A program made the position numbers and the translations under genes. From Bacillota bacterium (GTDB taxonomy: Bacteria; Bacillota_A; Clostridia; Lachnospirales; WQUN01): 38,921 nt of DNA. The stretch's first letter is position 1. Every line of letters begins with the position of its first letter. Below the pieces are notes generated by a model. It did no database searches. It was not told the DNA's origin and saw only the letters and a list, made by a program, of their open reading frames with translations. The stretch lies in the NCBI GenBank assembly GCA_009786175.1, contig WQTQ01000229.1, forward strand, positions 1-38,921, read 5' to 3'. Positions 32,010 to 38,921 of this stretch are shown piece after piece.

Positions 32010-33989
32010 TTAAAATTCATACTTTTCCGGCGTAGAAGCATACATCTCCATAAATTCGTCACCGGTCAGAGTTTCTTTTGTAAACAGAAACTCTGCGATT
32101 TCTCGCATTTTCTCTCTGTTGCCCTCCAGCAATGTTACAGCCTTATGGTAACATCCATCTAAAATTTTCCGGACTTCTTCATCCAAATCTGCACCGGTGC
32201 GCTCGGATACATTCATTACAGAGCGGCCATCCAAGTAGCGGTTTTGTATACTTTCCAGCCCCATCATACCAAATTTTTCGCTCATACCGTACATACTTAC
32301 CATGGAACGCGCCATACGGGTGGCTTTTTCAATGTCGTTGGACGCGCCTGTGGTTTGGGTATTAAATTCCACTACCTCGGCGGCACGGCCTGCTAAAAGC
32401 ACAACTATCTCGGAAAGCAGCTCATCCTTAGTTTGGGTAAACCGCTCTTCGTCCGGGGCAGCAAGAACATACCCCAAAGAGCCCTTGGTACGCGGTATAA
32501 TTGTAATTTTTTCCACGGGCTTCCTTTCTTCCTGAACAGCGCGCGCCAATGCGTGTCCAACTTCGTGGTAGGCCACTATGCGTTTTTCCTTTTCTGTCAT
32601 GATGCGGTCTTTTTTCTCTTTACCCGCAATTACAACTTCTACTGCCTCCAATAAATCTTCCTGGTGTACTTTATTACGCTTCATACGCACGGCGTGTAAG
32701 GCGGCTTCGTTTATCATATTGGCCAAATCTGCCCCTGAACCGCCCGGCGTTATTTTTGCGATACGCATCAGGTCTACATCCGGGCTCATTTTTACCTTTT
32801 TGGCATGTAGTTTTAGTATTTTCTCGCGGCCTTTAAGGTCGGGAAGCTCTACATTTATGCGACGGTCGAAACGTCCGGGGCGAAGAAGGGCTTTATCCAA
32901 AGTTTCCGGGCGGTTTGTCGCGCCCAATATTACAACGCCTTTGGAAGACTCAAAGCCGTCCATTTCCGCAAGCAACTGGTTAAGAGTCTGCTCGCGCTCG
33001 TCATTGGAATTCATCTGATTGTCGCGGCTTTTACCTATCGCATCAATTTCATCAATAAAAATAATACACGGTGAATTGGCGGCCGCCTGTTTAAACAAAT
33101 CACGCACACGGGACGCGCCAACACCCACAAACATTTCAACAAAATCTGAGCCGGATAACGAAAAGAACGCGACTTTTGCCTCCCCGGCAACAGCCTTTGC
33201 AAGCAAGGTTTTACCTGTACCCGGCGGCCCAACAAGCAGCGCGCCTTTTGGCTGTATCGCGCCAATTGCCGTATATTTATCGGGGTTGTGCAAGAAATCT
33301 ACAATTTCCATCATGCTTTCCTTTGCTTCCTCCTGGCCTTCGAAGTCTGCAAAGGTAACGCCCGTTTTCTTTTCCATATAAACCTTGGCGTTACTTTGCC
33401 CAAAGGACATAAAACCGCCTTTGCCGCCACCCATCATACCGCCCATAAAACGGCGCATGATAAACATCAACACCAATATAAACACCAGTATCATGCCAAA
33501 ATTAAGCACCATGTTTAGTATCCAGTTGTGGTTAACAATAACAGATGTAAACTCTACTTCATGGTACTCCAGCCTGGCAATTAGCTCTGGGTCGGGCATA
33601 CGGCCCGTATAAACCGTCCTTGCCTGAACAGCCCGCTGTTCCCGCAATTGAGCGTTCGTGCCTGCAATTGCATTAAAGAGATTGTTACCCTGTGCGGGTT
33701 CTTCATGCTCTTGTATGACAATTTCGGCTTCATATTGCGCCGCGCCCTCTTCCGTAAGTGTAACCCTAAGCCTGTCCGATCTAACTTCTACCCGCTCTAC
33801 TCTTCCGGACTCCAGATACTGTATAAATTGGTTGTAGTCTATTTCGCGTGTATTGTCTCTGCCCATATTGCCAATAAGCATGTAGCCAAGCAGTAATATG
33901 GAAATAATCAACACAACAGTCATTATGCCGCCGGAAGGGCGGCCCGGCGGCGGATTATTTTTGTCGTTTCTGTTTCTATTATCGTTCAA
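32010..33989 (-). CDS. ftsH: ATP-dependent zinc metalloprotease FtsH
   Basis: The protein has 659 residues, normal for FtsH. Membrane helices lie at about 22-41 and 156-177, flanking an external domain. The AAA+ module has Walker A GPPGTGKT at 254-261 and Walker B IIFIDEID at 309-316, then the second region of homology around [20 protein letters not shown]. The zinc motif HEVGH lies near residue 474. FtsH degrades unfolded membrane proteins and some regulators. It lies 17 nt downstream of the xylulokinase gene, and a terminator follows it. In many Firmicutes ftsH follows tilS and hpt, so this placement differs. All catalytic parts are intact. Confidence 0.97.
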   Translation of the reverse strand: MNDNRNRNDKNNPPPGRPSGGIMTVVLIISILLLGYMLIGNMGRDNTREIDYNQFIQYLESGRVERVEVRSDRLRVTLTEEGAAQYEAEIVIQEHEEPAQGNNLFNAIAGTNAQLREQRAVQARTVYTGRMPDPELIARLEYHEVEFTSVIVNHNWILNMVLNFGMILVFILVLMFIMRRFMGGMMGGGKGGFMSFGQSNAKVYMEKKTGVTFADFEGQEEAKESMMEIVDFLHNPDKYTAIGAIQPKGALLVGPPGTGKTLLAKAVAGEAKVAFFSLSGSDFVEMFVGVGASRVRDLFKQAAANSPCIIFIDEIDAIGKSRDNQMNSNDEREQTLNQLLAEMDGFESSKGVVILGATNRPETLDKALLRPGRFDRRINVELPDLKGREKILKLHAKKVKMSPDVDLMRIAKITPGGSGADLANMINEAALHAVRMKRNKVHQEDLLEAVEVVIAGKEKKDRIMTEKEKRIVAYHEVGHALARAVQEERKPVEKITIIPRTKGSLGYVLAAPDEERFTQTKDELLSEIVVLLAGRAAEVVEFNTQTTGASNDIEKATRMARSMVSMYGMSEKFGMMGLESIQNRYLDGRSVMNVSERTGADLDEEVRKILDGCYHKAVTLLEGNREKMREIAEFLFTKETLTGDEFMEMYASTPEKYEF

Positions 33990-34006
33990 TGATTTTTCAC
34001 CTTTTT

Positions 34007-35482
34007 CTACTGCGCGGCTATTGCATGGAAACTATCCTTTAACGCGCTATACAGGCATTTATATATTGGATAACGTTCATCGTACAGCGCAGCGGTTTCT
34101 TCGCATGGGGAGTAAATCTCGTTGATGGCAATAAGCTTGCCGCAAGCCTCTTCCACATTAGCAAACGCACCCGCGCCAACCATAGCCAATATAGCCGCAC
34201 CAAAGGCAGGGCCTTCGCCCGCTTCTATTTTTTCTACTTTTAACCGTAAAATGTCCGCAGTCATCTGGCACCAAAGCGGGCTTTTGGCACCGCCGCCAAT
34301 TATGCGGGCAGTATTTACGTTGGCCCCAAGCTCACGTACGCGCACCAAAATATCACGTAAGCTGAAAGTTACGCCTTCCATAACCGCCTGGGTCATATCT
34401 GCCCGGGTGGTAGTGGTGTTCATGCCAACAAACGCGCCGCGGGCAAATGGGTCGTTGTGAGGTGTACGCTCGCCGGAAAGATACGGTAAGAAATATACAG
34501 GGTTTTCCCCTATCTTATTGATATTTTTCTGCTCTGCTTGATAATCCTCTGTATGCAGAATTTCCTCTACCCACCATTTGTTAGAACCTGCGGCAGACAA
34601 TGTAACGCCCATAAAATGATACTTACCCGTAGAATGGCAAAATGCGTGTATTGCAGCGGGGCTTTTGTCTACGGCAAAATTATCTGCCGCTACAAACAGC
34701 ACACCGGACGTGCCAAGGGAAACCGAACACATACCCTCGGATACAATGCCGGAACCTATTGCGCCAACCGCTTGGTCGCCGCCGCCAATTACCACTTTAG
34801 CAGTTGCGGGCAAGCCGGTTGCTTTTGCGGCTTCCGCTGTTACGGTACCGACTGCTTCATATGAGTGGTAAAGTTTTGCAAGCTGCTCCCGCTTTACGCC
34901 TATAATTTCCAACATTTTGTCGGACCAGTCTTGTTTTTTCACGTCCAGCAAAAGCATACCGGAAGCATCGGAATAGTCTGTAGCAAACACACCGGATAAT
35001 TTGTATGCGATGTAGTCTTTTGGCAGCATAATCTTTTTAATTTTTGCAAAAATTTCGGGTTCATGTTCTTTTACCCATAATATTTTGGGGGCTGTAAAGC
35101 CGGTTAGTGCCACATTGGCGGCGTTTTCCAACAAAATTTCGCGGCCAATTGTGTTGTTTAAATAATCGCATTGCGCTTGTGTGCGCTGGTCATTCCATAG
35201 TATTGCCCTGCGAAGAACTTTATCATCCTCGTCCAGTGCCACAAGACCGTGCATTTGACCGCTAAAGCTTACTGCGGCAATGTCACCGGGCAAACCGTCA
35301 CATAATTCTTGAAGCCCGTCTACAGTCTGGTTCCACCAGTCTTCCGGGTCTTGCTCGCTTCTGCCGTCGTCGTACATGTAAAGCGGGTAGTCGCGGCTTG
35401 CGATACGCAGTACTTTGCCGTTTTCGTCTATTGCCAAAAGTTTTACCGCAGATGTTCCAATGTCTATTCCAATTGTCAGCAT
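34007..35482 (-). CDS. xylB: Xylulokinase
   Basis: The protein has 491 residues of the FGGY carbohydrate kinase family. The N-terminal phosphate-binding motif is IGIDIGTSAVK; SGQMHGLV near residue 75 and WNDQRT near residue 99 are typical of D-xylulose kinases; GGGDQAVGAIG near 235 and IIGGGAKSPLW near 390 complete the ATP-binding half. It phosphorylates D-xylulose to xylulose 5-phosphate for the pentose phosphate pathway. The start is ATG 35482 after AAGGTGG; the frame extends 20 codons upstream without a ribosome binding site. No xylose isomerase or transporter gene is adjacent. Confidence 0.94.
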   Translation of the reverse strand: MLTIGIDIGTSAVKLLAIDENGKVLRIASRDYPLYMYDDGRSEQDPEDWWNQTVDGLQELCDGLPGDIAAVSFSGQMHGLVALDEDDKVLRRAILWNDQRTQAQCDYLNNTIGREILLENAANVALTGFTAPKILWVKEHEPEIFAKIKKIMLPKDYIAYKLSGVFATDYSDASGMLLLDVKKQDWSDKMLEIIGVKREQLAKLYHSYEAVGTVTAEAAKATGLPATAKVVIGGGDQAVGAIGSGIVSEGMCSVSLGTSGVLFVAADNFAVDKSPAAIHAFCHSTGKYHFMGVTLSAAGSNKWWVEEILHTEDYQAEQKNINKIGENPVYFLPYLSGERTPHNDPFARGAFVGMNTTTTRADMTQAVMEGVTFSLRDILVRVRELGANVNTARIIGGGAKSPLWCQMTADILRLKVEKIEAGEGPAFGAAILAMVGAGAFANVEEACGKLIAINEIYSPCEETAALYDERYPIYKCLYSALKDSFHAIAAQ

Positions 35483-35521
35483 GAAAATTCCACCTTCTAT
35501 AAAATAATATCTACGTGTGAA

Positions 35522-35550
35522 AGTATAAACAATAATTGTCAAAATTGCAA
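35522..35550 (-). promoter_or_regulatory. Possible promoter of xylB-ftsH
   Basis: On the minus strand TTGCAA (35550-35545), a 17-bp spacer and TATACT (35527-35522) lie 40 bp upstream of the xylB start. A TTGACA within the spacer offers an alternative -35 box but is badly spaced from this -10. Confidence 0.5.
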
Positions 35551-35649
35551 TTACGGCTTTTTTCGTGCTAAAACAAAAAAAATAATATGTATTTAAAGCC
35601 CAATTTGCATCCCATGAATTTCCATGTGTGTAATTTGCTGAAAAAAAGG

Positions 35650-35678
35650 TTGACTTTAATTTTTGATACTGTTAGTAT
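35650..35678 (+). promoter_or_regulatory. Promoter of the small peptide gene
   Basis: TTGACT (35650-35655), a 17-bp spacer and TAGTAT (35673-35678) are followed by AAAGGAG 9 nt before the ATG at 35714. This complete set of expression signals supports a real gene. Confidence 0.65.
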
Positions 35679-35713
35679 ATGCTTAACGAATTAACAAAGA
35701 AAGGAGATGCATT

Positions 35714-35800
35714 ATGAGATTCCCACGTTTAGTTGACACTTTTTCACTTATTGTTGAGATCTTTCAAGTGATTATTGATTGGGCATCAGAGCCCAGGTAG
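35714..35800 (+). CDS. 28-residue amphipathic small peptide
   Basis: The frame of 28 codons starts with ATG after AAAGGAG and ends with TAG; a good promoter lies upstream. It starts Met-Arg-Phe-Pro-Arg and has the core FSLIVEIFQVIIDW. On a helix, D8, S11, E15, Q18, D22 and E26 line up as one narrow polar, acidic face, and almost everything else from L6 to W23 is hydrophobic. Basic residues stand at both ends. This resembles membrane-surface peptides such as delta-haemolysin-like or SpoVM-like peptides in form, not in sequence. It has no Cys, no signal sequence and no neighbouring maturation or transport gene. It could be a signalling, toxic or membrane-regulating peptide. The 36-bp palindrome starts 13 nt after its stop. 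Confidence 0.6.
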   Translation: MRFPRLVDTFSLIVEIFQVIIDWASEPR

Positions 35801-35812
35801 TAAAAACAATGT

Positions 35813-35848
35813 CACAAGATACCCCCTGATATCAGGGGGTATCTTGTG
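35813..35848. repeat. Palindromic repeat, copy 4 (36 bp), also terminator-like
   Basis: The 20-bp core (35821-35840) is extended by CACAAGAT on the left and ATCTTGTG on the right to a perfect 36-bp palindrome. It lies between the convergent small peptide and sigma-factor genes, 8 nt beyond the sigma stop. On the minus strand it is followed by ACATTGTTTTTAC, so it can terminate the sigma transcript. On the plus strand no T-run follows. Confidence 0.9.
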
Positions 35849-35856
35849 TAAACCGC

Positions 35857-37455
35857 TTACCTTTTCACCAAGTACATAACCGGATAATATTTACCGTCCT
35901 TGATAGTTATTATGTCCCGCCGGGCGGCTTCATATACATAGGCCATTGTTATAAAGTTAAGGGGCAAATTATAAGCGTGGTTATCCGCAAACGGGATCCG
36001 TTTTGGGTAATTCACTTTGTTTGCTTTGCATACCGCCGCAAGCTCATCAAGGCAGGCGTTGCTAAAGCCGTCGCCAAGTTCCCGCTCGATATCGAAGAAA
36101 GTGCGTTCGCCTTCTTTAGTGATGTACGGTACGGCGGGAACTTTCGCGTCGTTTTCTTCTTTAATAAGCCCGTGCCGCTCCATGTCGGGCAGAAGTTCCG
36201 CCTGGAAAGCATTGACGGTGTTTGTGCGCACGGCTTCAATTATCTGTACTCTTTCCGGCGAGTCTACACTGTATTTCATTTGCGCCCATTGGATAGGCCC
36301 AAGAGCAGAGTTCCATTCGCAGGCAGATTCAAGATAATCATTTATGTTTTGTACGCCCGAGCGACCGCTGACACTATACTTTCCGAGTTCGCCGTTAAAG
36401 CTGTGGCCGTGTGGGTAGCGGCTGCCAATGGCCTCCCATTTGCCATAGTTAGGGCGGTCCGGCAAATCATTGTTATCCGGCGGATATTTCCCCGTAATTG
36501 CCTTTACCAGCCGCCAAGATACGCTTAAACGCAAAGACAGTGCGGCGCAAAGATATTTTTGCGTGGGGTTAAAAGCAGAAAACCCTTCTATTTTGTCATA
36601 CTGCTTAATTCCCTGCAAAATTATTTGGTTCACACGGTCAAAGGTTTCCTTTGCAAACAGCTTTGCCGCTTCCAGGGCGTTCAGCTTATCTTCCAAAGAA
36701 CTGATGAAAAAGTCTGTGGCAACTTTTTGCCCTTCCCGCTTCATTAACTGCGCATCAACCAGATTGTTTACGCTTTCTTCTACAAATGCCATTGGTGTGC
36801 CCAATGCCCGGGATATTTCCGCAACTGTAAGAGGGTTTTCGTAAGCCACAATTAATACATTTTGGTCTAAAGAGTTTTTTACGCAAGAGAATGGCTCGCC
36901 TTTTTGCCCCATTCTCCCATTCATGCCCAGCGTTAAAATTTGTGGGCTGTAGCTGTTTTCGGAATAATTGTCCATGTTTTGTATCCCTTCTTTTATCTTT
37001 TTACGGCCGGTATCCAGCCTGCTAAGAACTGTGCCTTTTGGAATGGAAAGCTCTGCTGCAATCTGCTCTACTTTTTGGTTTTTCATGTAGTACCGCACCA
37101 TAACCTCCCGGTAGGTATGGGAAAGGAAGGCCAGCTCCCGCCTGACGGCCTCTGCTTCCTGGGAACGTTCCAGCCCGCCAAAATCCGCTTCGCTTGGCAC
37201 TTCGAAAGGCAAATCCCCAAAATATGTTGTGGAAAGCTTGTACTTCCCGCGTAAATACATGAAAAACCGGTTGCGCAAAACAGACAGCAAGTACGCCCTT
37301 GGGTTTTGAATTTTCGCGCCCTTGCGCAACGCTTGCAGGGTGTGCAGGTATGTTTCCTGCACCAGCTCTTCTGCCAGCTTTTCGTCACGGGCCTGGGTTA
37401 AAGCTGTTTTGTACAGCATGTCCATGTGTTGTGTAAAGTCGTTAAAATCATCCAA
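35857..37455 (-). CDS. ECF-like sigma-70 factor with long C-terminal extension
   Basis: The protein has about 532 residues. The first 165 are an ECF-type sigma factor: region 2 (LAEELVQETYLHTLQAL, then NPRAYLLSVLRNRFFMYLR) and region 4 with a helix-turn-helix (VEQIAAELSIPKGTVLSRLDTGRKKIKEG). A further 370 or so residues follow. The stretch LTVAEISRALGTPMAFVEESVNNLVDAQLMKREG (near residues 210-245) looks like a winged helix; the rest is unfamiliar, without membrane helices. A tail of this size suggests ligand sensing or self-regulation in place of an anti-sigma factor, and none is adjacent. I prefer TTG 37455, 10 nt after AGGAG, because region 2 starts there; ATG 37497 has no ribosome binding site. 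It lies 94 nt after serS with no terminator between. Confidence 0.85.
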   Translation of the reverse strand: MDDFNDFTQHMDMLYKTALTQARDEKLAEELVQETYLHTLQALRKGAKIQNPRAYLLSVLRNRFFMYLRGKYKLSTTYFGDLPFEVPSEADFGGLERSQEAEAVRRELAFLSHTYREVMVRYYMKNQKVEQIAAELSIPKGTVLSRLDTGRKKIKEGIQNMDNYSENSYSPQILTLGMNGRMGQKGEPFSCVKNSLDQNVLIVAYENPLTVAEISRALGTPMAFVEESVNNLVDAQLMKREGQKVATDFFISSLEDKLNALEAAKLFAKETFDRVNQIILQGIKQYDKIEGFSAFNPTQKYLCAALSLRLSVSWRLVKAITGKYPPDNNDLPDRPNYGKWEAIGSRYPHGHSFNGELGKYSVSGRSGVQNINDYLESACEWNSALGPIQWAQMKYSVDSPERVQIIEAVRTNTVNAFQAELLPDMERHGLIKEENDAKVPAVPYITKEGERTFFDIERELGDGFSNACLDELAAVCKANKVNYPKRIPFADNHAYNLPLNFITMAYVYEAARRDIITIKDGKYYPVMYLVKR

Positions 37456-37549
37456 GGGGTTCACTCTCCTGTTCACTTGTATTGTCGCGCGAGACATATA
37501 TATAGTTGCAGATAAAGAGGGATTGATTCGATGAATACATATGGTAATT

Positions 37550-38827
37550 TTAGGAATTAGTTAAAATCGCAACCCGCCCACCCATGTAGGGCTGCAGTGC
37601 CTTTGGAATATTAATACTGCCGTCAGCGTTCTGATGATTCTCCAGCAGCGGGATAAGAATGCGCGGCGACGCAATGCCCGTATTATTCAACGTATAGGCG
37701 TACTGCATTTCGCCGTTCTTGTCCCGGTAGCGTATCCCCAGCCGCCGGGCCTGAAAGTCCCCAAGGGTTGAACATGAATGGGTTTCGCAATAGGCACCGC
37801 GGCTTGGCATCCAGGTTTCTAATTCGTGTTTTCTGGTTTGCCCAATGCCAATTTCCCCGGTGCAGGCAAGGCAGACACGGTACGGCAGTTCCAGGGCCTG
37901 CAAAATGGCTTCCGCGTTTGTAAGCAGTTCGTAGTGCAACGCCTCGGCTTTGGCATCGTCTGCTTCGCACAACACAACCTGCTCTACTTTGTGAAATTGA
38001 TGAACGCGGTACAACCCCCGGGTGTCGCGGCCATAGGTACCCGCTTCCCGCCTGTAACAAGTAGAAATGCCCGCGTATTTTATTGGGAACTGCTGCATCT
38101 GCAATATTTCGTCCTGGTGGAAGCTTACCAGCGGCACTTCCGATGTACCGGCCAGAAACAGGTCGTCGTCCGGCATTTCGTAGGCCTGGTCACGGCCAAT
38201 TGGGAAATAACCGCTCCCTTCCATTGCCCTCTCTTTTACAAGGTGGGGCACAGACATGGGTGTAAACCCACGAGAAGTCAAAAAGTCTAAAACAAAGCGG
38301 TTAACGGCCATTTCCAAAAATACCCCGTCGTTTTTTAAGTAATACGAACGGCTTCCCGCCACTTTGGCGGCCCGCTGAGTGTCCAACATATCATGGAACT
38401 CGCACAGTTCTACATGGTCCCGTGGTGTAAAGTCAAACTCACGCACTTGCCCTATCCGCCGCAGTTCTACGTTGTCTTCTTCCCCCTTGCCAATGGGTAC
38501 TTCCGGGGCAGGTACAGACGGCACCCGCAGCATAAGGCTGTCAAACTCTATGCGAAGACTGCGGGCGTTGTCTTCATGGGCCGACAGTTCGGTTTTAAGC
38601 AGACGCGCTTGCTCGGCAATGTTTTCTTTTTCTGCCGCGTCTTTGCAGGTGGGGATTAGTTTTGACAAACGGTTGCGCTCTGCCCGCAGAGCGTCGGTTT
38701 TTGTTGTGCTTTCCCGCAACAGGGTGTCTAGGGCCAGAATGCGGTCGATGTCAACAGGCATTCCTTTATTAATTGCGGCCTGCTTGATAATTTCCGGGTT
38801 TTGCCTGATGAAGTTGATGCTTAACAT
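37550..38827 (-). CDS. serS: Seryl-tRNA synthetase
   Basis: The protein has 425 residues, the usual bacterial SerRS length. An N-terminal helical arm (about residues 30-100) binds the long variable arm of tRNA-Ser. The class II catalytic core follows, with motif 2 around CYRREAGTYGRDTRGLYRVHQF and motif 3 near the end before YTLNNTGIASPR. The segment ETHSCSTLGDFQARR holds the seryl-adenylate contacts. It charges tRNA-Ser, and also tRNA-Sec if present. AAAAGGAG precedes the ATG, and a T-box leader lies directly upstream. Confidence 0.97.
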   Translation of the reverse strand: MLSINFIRQNPEIIKQAAINKGMPVDIDRILALDTLLRESTTKTDALRAERNRLSKLIPTCKDAAEKENIAEQARLLKTELSAHEDNARSLRIEFDSLMLRVPSVPAPEVPIGKGEEDNVELRRIGQVREFDFTPRDHVELCEFHDMLDTQRAAKVAGSRSYYLKNDGVFLEMAVNRFVLDFLTSRGFTPMSVPHLVKERAMEGSGYFPIGRDQAYEMPDDDLFLAGTSEVPLVSFHQDEILQMQQFPIKYAGISTCYRREAGTYGRDTRGLYRVHQFHKVEQVVLCEADDAKAEALHYELLTNAEAILQALELPYRVCLACTGEIGIGQTRKHELETWMPSRGAYCETHSCSTLGDFQARRLGIRYRDKNGEMQYAYTLNNTGIASPRILIPLLENHQNADGSINIPKALQPYMGGRVAILTNS

Positions 38828-38857
38828 AGTTGTATGCTCCTTTTATTTTTATTTGGT

Positions 38858-38921
38858 ATAAAAAAATCTCCCGTCCGCGAAGGGACGAGAGATACAATGC
38901 TCCCGTGGTGCCACCCAACTT
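38858..38921 (-). promoter_or_regulatory. T-box leader of serS (3' part)
   Basis: Read on the minus strand, the right edge starts with AAGTTGGGTGGCACCACGGG, the conserved T-box/antiterminator sequence that pairs with the acceptor end of uncharged tRNA. It is followed by a terminator hairpin, ATCTCTCGTCC with GGACGGGAGAT (38866-38893, one G-T pair), and seven T residues. Uncharged tRNA-Ser would favour the antiterminator and allow serS expression. Stem I with the specifier codon lies outside the window, so serine specificity is inferred from the gene. Confidence 0.93.

Noticed and set aside
4063..35848. The palindromes as phage attachment sites or insertion-sequence ends
   Set aside because: No integrase, transposase or target-site duplication is visible near any copy.
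35977..36528. 183-codon plus-strand frame inside the sigma-factor gene
   Set aside because: It is antisense to the sigma extension, without translation signals or family resemblance.

Overview
The window looks like a chromosomal segment of an anaerobic, spore-forming Clostridia-type Firmicute. The evidence is a spoIIIA sporulation block, a nickel carbon monoxide dehydrogenase operon, a T-box leader on a seryl-tRNA synthetase gene, strong AGGAGG-type ribosome binding sites and very large multidomain secreted glycoside hydrolases. I cannot name the genus from the sequence alone.

Layout, left to right. (1) 1-3521, minus strand: most of a large secreted protein of unknown function whose 3' end lies outside the window. 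It has a strong promoter, a leader of about 215 nt and three evenly spaced direct-repeat boxes upstream. (2) 4192-7511, plus: spoIIIAD-AE-AF-AG-AH, the second half of the feeding-tube operon; spoIIIAA-AB-AC are not in front of it. (3) 11554-7559, minus: an Rrf2-type Fe-S regulator, cooS, a CooF-like ferredoxin and an FAD/NAD oxidoreductase, together a CO-to-NAD(P)H electron route. A perfect inverted repeat lies over its promoter. (4) 11733-12386, plus: a site-2-type M50 protease. (5) 14277-12432, minus: a ThuA-like protein and a Gfo/Idh/MocA dehydrogenase, probably for sugar catabolism. (6) 14487-18348, plus: DUF1700 and DUF4097 membrane proteins, a membrane-anchored polysaccharide deacetylase and a membrane LysM protein, all cell-envelope genes. 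(7) 31779-18394, minus: two giant secreted polysaccharidases. One is 2786 aa with three GH16 domains and one GH8 domain; the other is about 1650 aa with one GH26 domain. They point to degradation of mixed-linkage beta-glucan or laminarin and of mannan. (8) 35482-32010, minus: xylulokinase and FtsH. (9) 35714-35800, plus: a 28-residue amphipathic peptide gene. (10) 38827-35857, minus: serS, with the end of its T-box leader at the right edge, then an ECF-like sigma factor with an unusual C-terminal extension of about 370 residues.

The most distinctive signal that is not a gene is a 20-bp palindrome, ACCCCCTGATATCAGGGGGT. It occurs four times, always between genes (4063-4101 in a split form, 14405-14426, 23378-23403, 35813-35848), and its flanks extend the symmetry differently at each site. 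The other leads are the three direct-repeat pairs upstream of the left-edge gene, the Rrf2 operator of the CO operon, the truncated spoIIIA operon, the repeated modules of the giant GH16/GH8 enzyme and the small amphipathic peptide. I saw no rRNA, tRNA, CRISPR array, insertion sequence or prophage gene.
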